Positions 31,634 to 39,646 of a stretch of 43,573 nt of DNA are shown here, in pieces. The DNA comes from Stutzerimonas kirkiae (GTDB taxonomy: Bacteria; Pseudomonadota; Gammaproteobacteria; Pseudomonadales; Pseudomonadaceae). The stretch lies in contig NZ_QJUO01000035.1 of the NCBI RefSeq assembly GCF_004327335.1, forward strand, positions 1 through 43,573, in the 5' to 3' direction. Both the position numbers and the translations under genes were made by a program. Below the pieces are notes generated by a model. The model was not told the DNA's origin, did not search any database, and saw only the letters and a list, made by a program, of their open reading frames with translations. Each line of letters starts with the position of its first letter. Position 1 is the first letter of the stretch.

Positions 31634-32344
31634 ATGAAGTTGAAGGATTTGTTGCGTTTTCCAAGCATGGCCCTGCTGGTTGGCCTGCTTTCGCTGACCG
31701 GCTGCGCGACACCGCCGCCGGTGGCCTTTTACAGTCTGGACAATGGGGCGCCGAGAGTTCCCGAGCAGATGGGAAATATTGCCGTTCTGCTAGGCCCGGT
31801 GACGCTGGCAGGCTATCTGCGGAGTGATGCCCTGCTGCAGCGCCAGGCCGACGGCAGCCTGGCGCAAGCGCCTGGCAAGGCGCGTTGGGCGACTGGATTG
31901 CAGCAGGACATCGAGCAATTGCTGCTGCGTCAACTGGCCTGGCGCTTGAATAGCCAGCGGCTGGTGCTGGCGCCGGCGGACCCGGGCTTCGTTGCCGATG
32001 TGCAGGTCGAGTTGTCCATCACGCGGCTGGATTCCGGCCCCGAGCAGATGGCCGTGCTGGAGGCTCAGTGGCGACTGCTGGACAAGGCAGGCAAGCACCT
32101 GGACAGTCGACTGGTGGCTCTGGACGAACGGCATCAGGGCGATGTCGCCGATCAGGTACGGGTGCAGAGCGTCCTCTTGCAGCGCCTGAGCGCCCAGTTG
32201 GGTGGGGCCATAGCTGAAGTGCACCAGGCGTCCGCCAAATCGCCGGCGCCCGTGCGCCCCCGCGCTCAGCCGCGGGCCGAGGCGGCACCGTCGCGGCGAC
32301 CGGTGGAGCCGATTCGTACGGACATGGAAGTGTTCCGTTTCTAA
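31634..32344 (+). CDS. PqiC/YmbA-like ABC-transport auxiliary lipoprotein
   Basis: 236 residues. Lipobox LTGCA near residue 24 gives an outer-membrane lipoprotein. The core is PPPVAFYSLDNG, GNIAVLLGPVTLAGYLRSDALLQR, WATGLQQDIEQLLLRQLAWRLNS and VELSITRLDSGPEQMAVLEAQWRL. This is the DUF330/PqiC fold that works with PqiAB or Mla-like lipid transporters. The C-terminus has an added Pro/Ala/Arg-rich tail (SAKSPAPVRPRAQPRAEAA). No pqiA or pqiB genes are next to it. The ATG is chosen by the signal peptide and an upstream GAG; upstream frame is random-looking. rsgA follows after 48 bp. Confidence 0.82.
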   Translation: MKLKDLLRFPSMALLVGLLSLTGCATPPPVAFYSLDNGAPRVPEQMGNIAVLLGPVTLAGYLRSDALLQRQADGSLAQAPGKARWATGLQQDIEQLLLRQLAWRLNSQRLVLAPADPGFVADVQVELSITRLDSGPEQMAVLEAQWRLLDKAGKHLDSRLVALDERHQGDVADQVRVQSVLLQRLSAQLGGAIAEVHQASAKSPAPVRPRAQPRAEAAPSRRPVEPIRTDMEVFRF

Positions 32345-32392
32345 GCATTCGCAACCGAGCGATCGGTCCTGCTTCACCGACTAGGAATCTTA

Positions 32393-33409
32393 ATGGCCAA
32401 ACGCCAATTGAGCCGCAGACAGAGCTGGCGCATCGACAAGATTCAGGAGGAGCGCGCCGCCCGCGCCGCCAAGCGCGAGTCGCGCCTGGTGGATGAGCTG
32501 GAAGGGGGCGATCTGGGCCCGGAGCAGACCGGGCAGGTGATCGCCCACTTCGGTGTGCAGGTCGAAGTCGAAGCATGCGATGGCGAACTGGCGGGCCAGG
32601 TATTCCGCTGTCACCTGCGGGCCAACCTGCCGACCCTGGTCACGGGCGACCGGGTGGTCTGGCGCCCGGGCAACCAGGGCATCGGCGTGATCGTGGCGCA
32701 ATTGCCGCGGCTGTCCGAACTGTGCCGGCCGGATGCGCGTGGCCAGTTGAAGCCGGTCGCGGCCAATGTCGACCTGATCGTCATCGTCTTTGCCGCTTTG
32801 CCTGAACCCCACGCCAATCTTCTCGATCGTTACCTGGTGGCCGCCGAGCATGCCGGCATACGCCCGTTGCTACTGTTGAACAAGGCCGACCTGGTCGGCC
32901 CGGACAATAATGCGGCGCTGCATGAGTTGCTGGCGGTGTATCGCGAACTGGGCTATCCGTTGCTGGAGGTTTCCGCCCGGCAGGGCCTCGGCATGCAGGA
33001 GCTGAAGGCGCGCCTGGATGGGCACATGAGTGTGTTCGTCGGGCAGTCGGGGGTGGGCAAGTCCTCCCTGGTCAATGCGCTGCTGCCCGGCGTGGATACC
33101 CGGGTAGGGGCATTGTCCGAGGCGACTGGCAAGGGCACGCACACCACGACTACGGCGCGCCTGTTCCATTTCCCCGGGGGGGGGGAGTTGATCGACTCCC
33201 CGGGCATTCGCGAGTTCGGCCTGGTGCATGTCAGTCGCGATGATGTGGAGGCAGGTTTTATCGAGTTCGGCGATTATCTCGGTCGCTGCCGTTTCCGCGA
33301 CTGCAAGCATGATCGCGAGCCCGGCTGCGCGCTGTTGGCGGCGCTGGAGGCCGGGCATATCCGCCCGCAGCGCATGGCCAGCTACCGGCATATCCTCAGC
33401 GGATTATAG
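32393..33409 (+). CDS. rsgA: Ribosome small-subunit GTPase RsgA
   Basis: 338-residue circularly permuted GTPase acting late in 30S maturation. OB fold is at about 40-110. GTPase motifs occur in permuted order: NKAD (163-166), SARQG (194-198), P-loop GQSGVGKSS (217-225), a TTTT stretch (250-253) and DSPG (268-271). The zinc site C299, C304, H306, C312 is in [18 protein letters not shown] lies before the ATG. A run of ten G (33176-33185) encodes Gly262-264 just before DSPG. Pseudomonads I remember have motAB and orn beside rsgA; here the neighbours differ. Confidence 0.96.
   Translation: MAKRQLSRRQSWRIDKIQEERAARAAKRESRLVDELEGGDLGPEQTGQVIAHFGVQVEVEACDGELAGQVFRCHLRANLPTLVTGDRVVWRPGNQGIGVIVAQLPRLSELCRPDARGQLKPVAANVDLIVIVFAALPEPHANLLDRYLVAAEHAGIRPLLLLNKADLVGPDNNAALHELLAVYRELGYPLLEVSARQGLGMQELKARLDGHMSVFVGQSGVGKSSLVNALLPGVDTRVGALSEATGKGTHTTTTARLFHFPGGGELIDSPGIREFGLVHVSRDDVEAGFIEFGDYLGRCRFRDCKHDREPGCALLAALEAGHIRPQRMASYRHILSGL
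33176..33185 (+). repeat. Ten-G homopolymer inside rsgA
   Basis: CCCC followed by ten G. The tract covers three GGG glycine codons (262-264) and the first base of GAG (265). A single-base slip would shift the frame before the G3 motif and the zinc domain. Confidence 0.95.
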
Positions 33410-33416
33410 CGGCAGA

Positions 33417-33516
33417 TAAAAGCGGAAACTCGCTTGACCGGATTCTGGCCGCGCCTCGCACACTGATTTGCAGCTTGCAGCTTGCAGCTTGCAGCTTGCA
33501 GCTTGCAGCTTGCAGC
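33417..33516 (+). repeat. 49-bp module plus seven-copy TTGCAGC array
   Basis: 33417-33465 shares AAAAGC, CGCTTGAC, TGGC and CGCACACTG with the module at 8331-8378. From 33468, seven perfect TTGCAGC units run to 33516, where the last base is part of the stop codon of the membrane protein gene on the minus strand. On that strand the unit reads GCTGCAA. The element lies between two convergent genes. Confidence 0.85.
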
Positions 33517-34232
33517 TACTTGCCTTCCCCGCGCTTGGCCATGATGTCCTCGAGGCTCAGGCCGGTCAGGCCGTGGATGGTCTGCCAGAGGAAGTAGAAG
33601 ATGGCGATCATCATCAGCATGCTGGGGATGGCGATCATCGGATAGCTGAGCAGGGTCATGCGGCCCAGTTCGGCGTTGAAGGCTTCGCTGCCGGCGGGGC
33701 TGACGACGATCCATTTGGCCAGTGCGTAGTTCATGGCCGAGGAGAAGAAGAAGGTGCCGCTGAGCATGTAGGTCGCCCGCAGCAGGCGCACTTCGAAGTC
33801 CCTGGTCTTGCCCTTGAGTTCCAGTTGTTCCTGGATGCGTTCGACATCGAGCACATTGGGGTTGTAGAGCAGGGTGCGGATCAGCGGGAAACGGGTGCGC
33901 GTCGAGGCCAGCACCGCGATACCGATGATGCCGGGAACCGCCGCTTCCTTGATCGCCAGCCACTGGCTGTCCAGTTGCAGTAGCCCGATACCGCCAGTGA
34001 GCAATACGCTGACCATCCCGAGCAGGGCGATCCAGTTGAACTTGCGGTATTTGAGCAACTCCAGCAGTCCCCAGCCAAGGGGGAAGGCGAGGGCGGCGAG
34101 CAGGGCGCCATCGGCCCCCAGGCGTTCTTCGCTGCTGAGCTTCATCAGGATCAGTGACGGGATCACGATGCTGACGGCCAGGTCCACCAGGGGACGGGGC
34201 TTGTGCTGTGGCGTGCGGCGGGTTTCTGGCAT
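33516..34232 (-). CDS. VC0807-family multi-pass membrane protein
   Basis: 238 residues with about five to six hydrophobic segments (LAVSIVIPSLILMKL, GALLAALAFPLGWGLLELL, WIALLGMVSVLLTGGIGLL, YLLSGT-like TYMLSGTFFFSSAMNYALA, MIAIPSMLMMIAIFYFLWQTI). The pattern and the ALAKWIVVSP and LEDIMAKRGEG segments match what I recall as VC0807 family, sometimes annotated IspZ-like; function unknown. The ATG at 34232 fits the family start, but its ribosome site is weak; a GTG at 34385 in frame would add 51 unlikely residues. The stop codon abuts the heptamer array. Confidence 0.72.
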   Translation of the reverse strand: MPETRRTPQHKPRPLVDLAVSIVIPSLILMKLSSEERLGADGALLAALAFPLGWGLLELLKYRKFNWIALLGMVSVLLTGGIGLLQLDSQWLAIKEAAVPGIIGIAVLASTRTRFPLIRTLLYNPNVLDVERIQEQLELKGKTRDFEVRLLRATYMLSGTFFFSSAMNYALAKWIVVSPAGSEAFNAELGRMTLLSYPMIAIPSMLMMIAIFYFLWQTIHGLTGLSLEDIMAKRGEGK

Positions 34233-34385
34233 GGGTGTGTTCGGGCTCGTGATTGAAAGGCTGGTCAGGTTCTGTACGAAAGGTACCTGTGCTGTGACCG
34301 GTTCGGAATGCTCATTCACCACACGTAAGCTCCGCTTCCTCTGCGGTTTTTCCTGGCCTACGCTCGGTGACTTTTCGTACGGCAC

Positions 34386-35333
34386 CTATGGCTCGGCGGT
34401 ATCGCTGTGTTTCTTCACCCATTGGCCGTATTCGAAGCCCAGCACTATCAGGATCGCCATGGCGAACGGCAACAGCAGATAGAAGGCGCGAAACACGATC
34501 AGTGCCGCCAGCACATCGGCGGTCTGCAATTCCGGCAGCGCCGCCAGGAAGGTCACTTCGAGCACGCCCAGGCCACCGGGGGCGTGCGAGAGCAGGGCCA
34601 GGGAGAAGGACGCGAGGAAGACCCCGAGGATGACCAGGTAGCCCGGGTTGTTCTCGGTCGGCAGGGCGAAGTAGATGATGGCCGCCGCACAGACCAGCTC
34701 CAGCGGGCCGGCCAGCAACTGGCGACCGACGATGGGCAGGCGCGGATACTCGATGGTCCACTTGCCGAGGCGTAGCGCCGGCATCTGGCGCCAGGCGCCG
34801 ATGGTATAGAGGCCGACCAGCCCGAGCAGGGTGCAGCCGATGGCGATGGTTATCCAGGGTTCCACATCGACGACGCGGTCCAGCAGGTGCGGGTTGAGCA
34901 CCAGTACTATGCCGGCTGCGAAGATTACGCCGAGGGCGAAGGTCAACGAGCAGAAAACGATGAGGATGCCGATTTCCTGCGGTGTCAGGCCCTTGCTGCG
35001 GTAGGCGCGGTAACGCACCACCGCGCCGGAGAACACCGAGGCGCCGATATTGTGCGCCAGGGCATAGGTGGTGAACGAGCACAAGGTGATGAACCACCAG
35101 GAAATATGCCGCCCCAGGTGCGCCATGGCGATACGGTCATACCAGGCCAGCGCCGCATAAGCGCCCAGCGTGGCCAGTGCGGCCAGTACCCAGTTCTTGT
35201 GGCTGATGGCTTTGAGACTGCCAGTGAGGTCATCCAGTGAGATGGTGCGGATCTCGTGATAGAGCAGATAACCGGACAGAAGTACCGCCACGATCCCTAT
35301 CAGGGTCCAGGCGGCATCGCTCCTTTTCATCAT
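34386..35333 (-). CDS. UPF0104 / YbhN-like integral membrane protein
   Basis: 315 residues with about eight TM helices, in the family of the flippase part of lysylphosphatidylglycerol synthase. Recognisable segments are MAHLGRHISWWFITLCSFTTYALAHNIGASVFSGAVVRYRAYR (near 65-110, listed as landmark) and SHAPGGLGVLEVTFLAALPEL near the C-terminus. There is no aminoacyl-transfer domain, so it does not make lysyl-PG itself; a lipid-handling role is inferred. GAGGAG lies before a double ATG (35333, 35330). The VC0807-like gene follows 153 bp downstream. Confidence 0.82.
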   Translation of the reverse strand: MMKRSDAAWTLIGIVAVLLSGYLLYHEIRTISLDDLTGSLKAISHKNWVLAALATLGAYAALAWYDRIAMAHLGRHISWWFITLCSFTTYALAHNIGASVFSGAVVRYRAYRSKGLTPQEIGILIVFCSLTFALGVIFAAGIVLVLNPHLLDRVVDVEPWITIAIGCTLLGLVGLYTIGAWRQMPALRLGKWTIEYPRLPIVGRQLLAGPLELVCAAAIIYFALPTENNPGYLVILGVFLASFSLALLSHAPGGLGVLEVTFLAALPELQTADVLAALIVFRAFYLLLPFAMAILIVLGFEYGQWVKKHSDTAEP

Positions 35334-35660
35334 GGGGGCTCCTCGGCCTCTTCTTGGTTGTGCGGCCCGGAGCGGAGTGGCTGGCGAGGCAGGCCAGTGA
35401 ACATGGACTGACCATCTTTCTCTGCCAATGCCCTGGTGCAGGCGGCAACGCGCGATTTCCATCAAGCAGTGCCGCTGTGCAGTCCGCCCATTGCCGCAGG
35501 GTCGTGCCCCGCGGCAGATGGCTGTCGTTGACCGGATGGCGAAGCAGGCAAGGCCTGATTCGTTCGCTGGGTCTGACGCAGTAGCCCGCTTTTCATTAAG
35601 GTTGTGAAGGGTACACCTTCAACACTGCCCGGTGCGAGCGCTTGCGGACTTCCTGGTGTT
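35334..35660. other. Gap between retS-like gene and UPF0104 gene
   Basis: 327 bp downstream of the retS-like stop. I checked it for a lost second receiver domain and found none in any frame. The only structure seen is a small hairpin TGAAGG-gtaca-CCTTCA (35605-35621), a weak candidate terminator for the kinase gene. The promoter of the UPF0104 gene should also lie here but is not evident. Confidence 0.4.
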
Positions 35661-38087
35661 TCAAACTTTTCCACTGTCGTCGTGGCGCCCGGCCTGCCCG
35701 GGCGGTCGCGTGGTGTGCGGTGGAATGACACGGCCCGGAGGGGGCTGGCGCTGTGCGAGTTCCTCGGCGAGGGTCGTTTTCAGGGTGTAGCCGGCCACGG
35801 GTTTGACCAGCACATGCCTGATGCCGGCGTTGCGGGCGGCGCTCCTGGCGGGGGCGTCGTTGATGCCGGTCAGCATGATCAGCAACGGGTCGTGGTTGAT
35901 GCCGGTATCCTCGCCGATCCTGGCCGCCAGTTGCAGGCCGGTCATGCCCGGCATGTCCTGGTCGAGCAGGACCGCGTCGAAATATTCCTGCAGGTGGGCC
36001 TTGGTTCTGAGCAGCGCCAGCGCCTCGCGGCCCGACGCCGCCGTACTGATCTGCATGCCCCAGTTGCTGCACTGCAGCATCAGTACCTTGCGGCAGGTGT
36101 CGTTGTCATCGACGATCAGTATCCGGGCGCCCTGCAGTATGCCGTCCTGGGCGGTCTTCGGCTGGTCGAGGCGGCTGCCGTCGAGGGGCAGGGTGAACCA
36201 GAAGGTGTTGCCCTGGCGGTCGTCGCTGTCGATGCCGGATTCACCCTTCATCATGCGTATCAGCTTGCGCGCGATGATCAGGCCCTGGCGCCCATGGGGC
36301 CTGCCGGAGAGCAGCTCGCGGCTATCCGGCTCGTCACTGAGCAATGCTTCGCGCTCCTGCGGGGATAATGGCTGGGCACAGTCCTTGATGGTGATTCGCA
36401 GGTATGGGGTCGGGCCGCTGTCTTCCAGGGTGGCGCTGAGCAGGACTTCGCCTTCCTCGGTATGGCCGATCGCGTTTTCCAGCAGGCTGAGCAATGTCTG
36501 GCGCAGCCGCGTCGGGTCACCGCTGATGACGCGCGGCAGGCGCGGGTGAACGAAGCCGATCAGTTCGATGTGCTGCTGTTCGGCCTTGCCGCGCTGGATG
36601 TTGAGGCAATCGTCGATCAGTGCATGGAGGTCGAACTGCACGTCGTCCAGCTCCATCTGGTCTTCTTCGAGCTTGGAGATATCGAAGAATTGGTTGATCA
36701 GACTGAGCAGTTCATTGCCCGAGCTGTGGATGGTCTGCACGTAGTCCCGCTGTTTCTGCGATAGCGATGTGCCCAGCAACAGTTCGCTCATGCCCAGTAC
36801 ACCGTTCATTGGCGTGCGCAGTTCGTGGCTGATCTGTGTCAGGACTTCGGCCTTGGTCCGCAGTTCGGCGCTGTTCACCGCGTGGGCGGTGAACTGGTTG
36901 CGGCGGTTGGATTGTATCTGCCCCAGGCGTTCATGCTGGGCCAGGCTCAGGATCAGGCCACAGATGCCGGACAGGCTGAATATCACCCCGCCCAGCCAGC
37001 CCGCGGGGAGCAGGGTCAGCCCCAGCAGGGCCGGCAGCAACAGGCTGAATCCTAGGCTGAACAGCGCGCAGGCGATGATCACCAGGCGGGCGGGCAGGTA
37101 GCGTTGGCGCCAGTGGTGAAGTGCGATGAGGATCGCGCCGGCATTGGCGAAAAGGCAGGCGGCCTGCAGCATCCAGTCTTTCCATAAGGGGCTCTGGGAC
37201 ATGACTAGCAGTGCCAGAAGCGCCAGTGCCGCCATCTGCCCATTCAGCAGCCAGGTACTCCAGGTGCGTTTGCGCCGGGCGAAGAAGGCCCGGGTGAAGC
37301 CCAGCAGGCAGAAGCTGGCGAGCAGCGCGGATAGATCGGCGATCGGCGACTGGCTCGGCCCCAGCTCCGGCAACAGGACCGGCAGCAGGCCGAAATTGAT
37401 GATGGCGCAGGGCAGCAGCGCCAGGTGCAGTATGGCCAGCCACAGGTGCCCACCGCTGCGCACCAGGGCGAAACGCAGCAGGTTGTGCATGGCCAGCAGC
37501 GCCAGGGCACCGAACAGGGCACCGAACAGATAGGCGGGCCGTGCCTCGTTGGCCAGGCCGCTCTCGTCCAGCACATCGAACCAGGCCATCAGTGGATGGC
37601 TCGATTGCAGGCGTATGTAGGCCTGGCGTGGCTGGCCATCGTCCGGTAGGGAGAACAGGTAGGCGCGGGTCGGCAGCGGACGGGCGCTGGCCGGGCGGCG
37701 GTCGCCGGTTTCCTGGTAGCGCTCGATGCCACCGTCCTTGAGCAGGTAGAAGTCCAGGTATTGAATGCGCGGCGCGAACAGCGATATCCACTGTGGCTTG
37801 TCGCCGGCGGGGATGGCCAATTGCAGCCAGATGGCGCGATCACCGGCCGGGGCCGCGTAGGCCTGGCGGCCCAGGCGCTGGAACAGGGCACGCTGCTCCA
37901 GTACTTCATCGAAACTCAGCAGGCCGGAATGATCGATGAGGATGCGCCAGTTCTGCGGGTTGTCGTCCGCCGTCGCTGTCGTATTGGCTTGCATGAACAG
38001 GTCGGACGTGAGCGCATGCCCCGAGGACGGCGCTGCCACGATCAATAGCAGGCTGACGGATAAGATGGCGGTCCAGAGCCGACGCAC
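35661..38087 (-). CDS. retS: RetS-like hybrid sensor kinase with one receiver
   Basis: 808 residues. Signal peptide, then a periplasmic 7TMR-DISMED2 domain (to ~185), seven TM helices (~186-385), the histidine-kinase region with His421 in ISHELRTPMNGVLGM, Asn538 in LSLLENAIGHTEEG, and one receiver (654-778; Asp709 in LLDQDMPG, Lys762 in VLVKPV). ATP-lid boxes are degenerate (KDCAQPLS for G1, GRQGLIIA for G2). P. aeruginosa RetS (942 residues, two receivers) blocks the GacS kinase by direct binding. The gene sits beside purD like PA4856. The GTG at 38087 is chosen: it follows AAAGGA and a promoter, and begins a signal peptide. Confidence 0.82.
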   Translation of the reverse strand: MRRLWTAILSVSLLLIVAAPSSGHALTSDLFMQANTTATADDNPQNWRILIDHSGLLSFDEVLEQRALFQRLGRQAYAAPAGDRAIWLQLAIPAGDKPQWISLFAPRIQYLDFYLLKDGGIERYQETGDRRPASARPLPTRAYLFSLPDDGQPRQAYIRLQSSHPLMAWFDVLDESGLANEARPAYLFGALFGALALLAMHNLLRFALVRSGGHLWLAILHLALLPCAIINFGLLPVLLPELGPSQSPIADLSALLASFCLLGFTRAFFARRKRTWSTWLLNGQMAALALLALLVMSQSPLWKDWMLQAACLFANAGAILIALHHWRQRYLPARLVIIACALFSLGFSLLLPALLGLTLLPAGWLGGVIFSLSGICGLILSLAQHERLGQIQSNRRNQFTAHAVNSAELRTKAEVLTQISHELRTPMNGVLGMSELLLGTSLSQKQRDYVQTIHSSGNELLSLINQFFDISKLEEDQMELDDVQFDLHALIDDCLNIQRGKAEQQHIELIGFVHPRLPRVISGDPTRLRQTLLSLLENAIGHTEEGEVLLSATLEDSGPTPYLRITIKDCAQPLSPQEREALLSDEPDSRELLSGRPHGRQGLIIARKLIRMMKGESGIDSDDRQGNTFWFTLPLDGSRLDQPKTAQDGILQGARILIVDDNDTCRKVLMLQCSNWGMQISTAASGREALALLRTKAHLQEYFDAVLLDQDMPGMTGLQLAARIGEDTGINHDPLLIMLTGINDAPARSAARNAGIRHVLVKPVAGYTLKTTLAEELAQRQPPPGRVIPPHTTRPPGQAGRHDDSGKV

Positions 38088-38115
38088 AGGGACAATTCCT
38101 TTATGTGGTCGGCGC

Positions 38116-38144
38116 AGTATAGTGTAGCCGCGCCACGTGTGACG
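38116..38144 (-). promoter_or_regulatory. Promoter of the retS-like gene
   Basis: On the minus strand TATACT (38121-38116) lies about 30 bases before the GTG start, with AAAGGA between. The -35 is poor (GTCACA at 17 bases). It supports the GTG start, since longer starts would lie upstream of the -10. Confidence 0.5.
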
Positions 38145-38251
38145 GCAGATTTTCCCGGGGCTGTTGCCATTTCGTCGTGATCGCACCGGAGCGGCGGCAG
38201 AACAGTGTCAGGTCCGACAGCCTGCCCGCCGCACGCGGTGCCGACTCATCG

Positions 38252-39541
38252 TCAGCTTTCTGGCTGTTCGCGGGCGATGGCGCGGTAGCCGATATCCTTG
38301 CGGTAGAAGCCGCCTTCCCAGTCGATGGCGGCCGCCAGGGCATAGGCATTGTGCTGGGCCTGGGCGACGCTGTCGCCCAGTGCGGTGGCGCAGAGCACAC
38401 GCCCGCCGGCGGTGACCACCTGGCCGTCCTGCAGGCGGGTGCCGGCATGGAAGACCTTGCCTTGCAGGCGCGCGGCCACGCCCAGGCCGTGGATCGGCGT
38501 GCCCTTGGCGTAGTCGCCAGGGTAGCCGCCCGCCGCGAGCACCACGCCCAGGCTCGGGCGCGCATCCCACTGGGCCTCGACCTTGTTCAGGGCCTGGGCC
38601 AGGGCGGCCTCGACCAGCAGCACCAGGCTCGATTGCAGGCGCAGCATGATCGGTTGGGTTTCCGGATCACCGAAGCGGCAGTTGAATTCGATCACCTTGG
38701 GCGCGCCGTTCTTGTCGATCATCAGGCCGGCATAGAGGAAACCGGTGTAGACGTTGCCCTCGACGGCCATGCCGCGCACGGTCGGCCAGATGATCTCGTC
38801 CATGACCCGCTGGTGCACCTCGGCGGTGACCACCGGTGCTGGCGAGTAGGCGCCCATGCCGCCGGTGTTCGGCCCGCTGTCGCCGTCGCCGACGCGCTTG
38901 TGGTCCTGGCTGGTGGCCATCGGTAGCACGTTATGGCCGTCGACCATGACGATAAAGCTGGCTTCTTCGCCGTCCAGAAACTCTTCGATGACCACCCGTG
39001 CCCCGGCATCGCCGAAGGCGTTGCCCGAGAGCATGTCGCGTACCGCTTCCTCGGCTTCCTCCAGGCTGAGGGCGACGATCACGCCCTTGCCGGCGGCCAG
39101 GCCGTCGGCCTTGATCACGATGGGGGCGCCTTTTTCGCGCAGGTAGGCCAGGGCCGGCTCGACTTCGGTGAAGTTCCGGTAGTCGGCGGTGGGGATCGCG
39201 TGGCGGGCCAGGAAATCCTTGGTGAAGGCTTTCGAGCCTTCCAACTGCGCGGCGGCGGCGGTCGGGCCGAAGATGTCCAGGCCGCGCGTGCGGAACAGGT
39301 CGACCACGCCTCTGACCAACGGCGCCTCCGGGCCGACGATGGTCAGTTGCACGTTGCTCTCGGCGAAGTCGGCCAGCCGCTCGATGTCCAGTACGTCGAT
39401 ATCGACGTTCTCGCACTTGGCCTCGGTGGCGGTGCCAGCGTTACCGGGGGCGACGAAGACCTTGCCGATGCGCGCATCCTGCGCGACCTTCCAGGCCAGC
39501 GCGTGTTCACGACCGCCGCTGCCGATGATCAATACATTCAT
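38252..39541 (-). CDS. purD: Phosphoribosylamine--glycine ligase
   Basis: 429 residues. Second step of de novo purine synthesis: joins glycine to phosphoribosylamine with ATP. N-domain is MNVLIIGSGGREHALAWK, then GPEAPLVRGVVD, the ATP-grasp domain with IVIKADGLAAGKGVIVAL and EEFLDGEEASFIVMVDG, QDHKRVGDGDSGPNTGGMGAYSPAP, and EFNCRFGDPETQ. The ATG at 39541 starts the canonical N-terminus. The gene follows purH by 105 bp, the gap holding a long hairpin. Full-length and intact. Confidence 0.97.
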   Translation of the reverse strand: MNVLIIGSGGREHALAWKVAQDARIGKVFVAPGNAGTATEAKCENVDIDVLDIERLADFAESNVQLTIVGPEAPLVRGVVDLFRTRGLDIFGPTAAAAQLEGSKAFTKDFLARHAIPTADYRNFTEVEPALAYLREKGAPIVIKADGLAAGKGVIVALSLEEAEEAVRDMLSGNAFGDAGARVVIEEFLDGEEASFIVMVDGHNVLPMATSQDHKRVGDGDSGPNTGGMGAYSPAPVVTAEVHQRVMDEIIWPTVRGMAVEGNVYTGFLYAGLMIDKNGAPKVIEFNCRFGDPETQPIMLRLQSSLVLLVEAALAQALNKVEAQWDARPSLGVVLAAGGYPGDYAKGTPIHGLGVAARLQGKVFHAGTRLQDGQVVTAGGRVLCATALGDSVAQAQHNAYALAAAIDWEGGFYRKDIGYRAIAREQPES

Positions 39542-39567
39542 TGCATACAAACCCTGCTTTGGGCTGA

Positions 39568-39634
39568 AGGCTGGAGGCTGGAGGCTGGACGAGGGTGTCG
39601 CTTTTTCGTCCAGCCTCCAGCCTATAGCCTCCAG
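39568..39634. repeat. Heptamer hairpin between purH and purD
   Basis: Four near-tandem heptamers (GGCTGAA, then three GGCTGGA) lead into a perfect 17-bp inverted repeat: GGCTGGAGGCTGGACGA (39576-39592) with TCGTCCAGCCTCCAGCC (39606-39622), loop 13 bases, then TATAGCCTCCAGCGG. On the coding (minus) strand it lies 25-75 bases after purH and 35 bases before the purD start. Confidence 0.95.
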
Positions 39635-39646
39635 CGGTTTTTACGA

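Noticed and set aside
34233..34385. Longer GTG start (34385) for the VC0807-like protein
   Set aside because: The extra 51 residues are polar and unlike the family, and start immediately after the upstream stop without a ribosome site.
35465..35660. Remnant of a second RetS receiver domain downstream of the stop
   Set aside because: No frame shows the acidic pocket, phospho-Asp or conserved Lys regions of a receiver.
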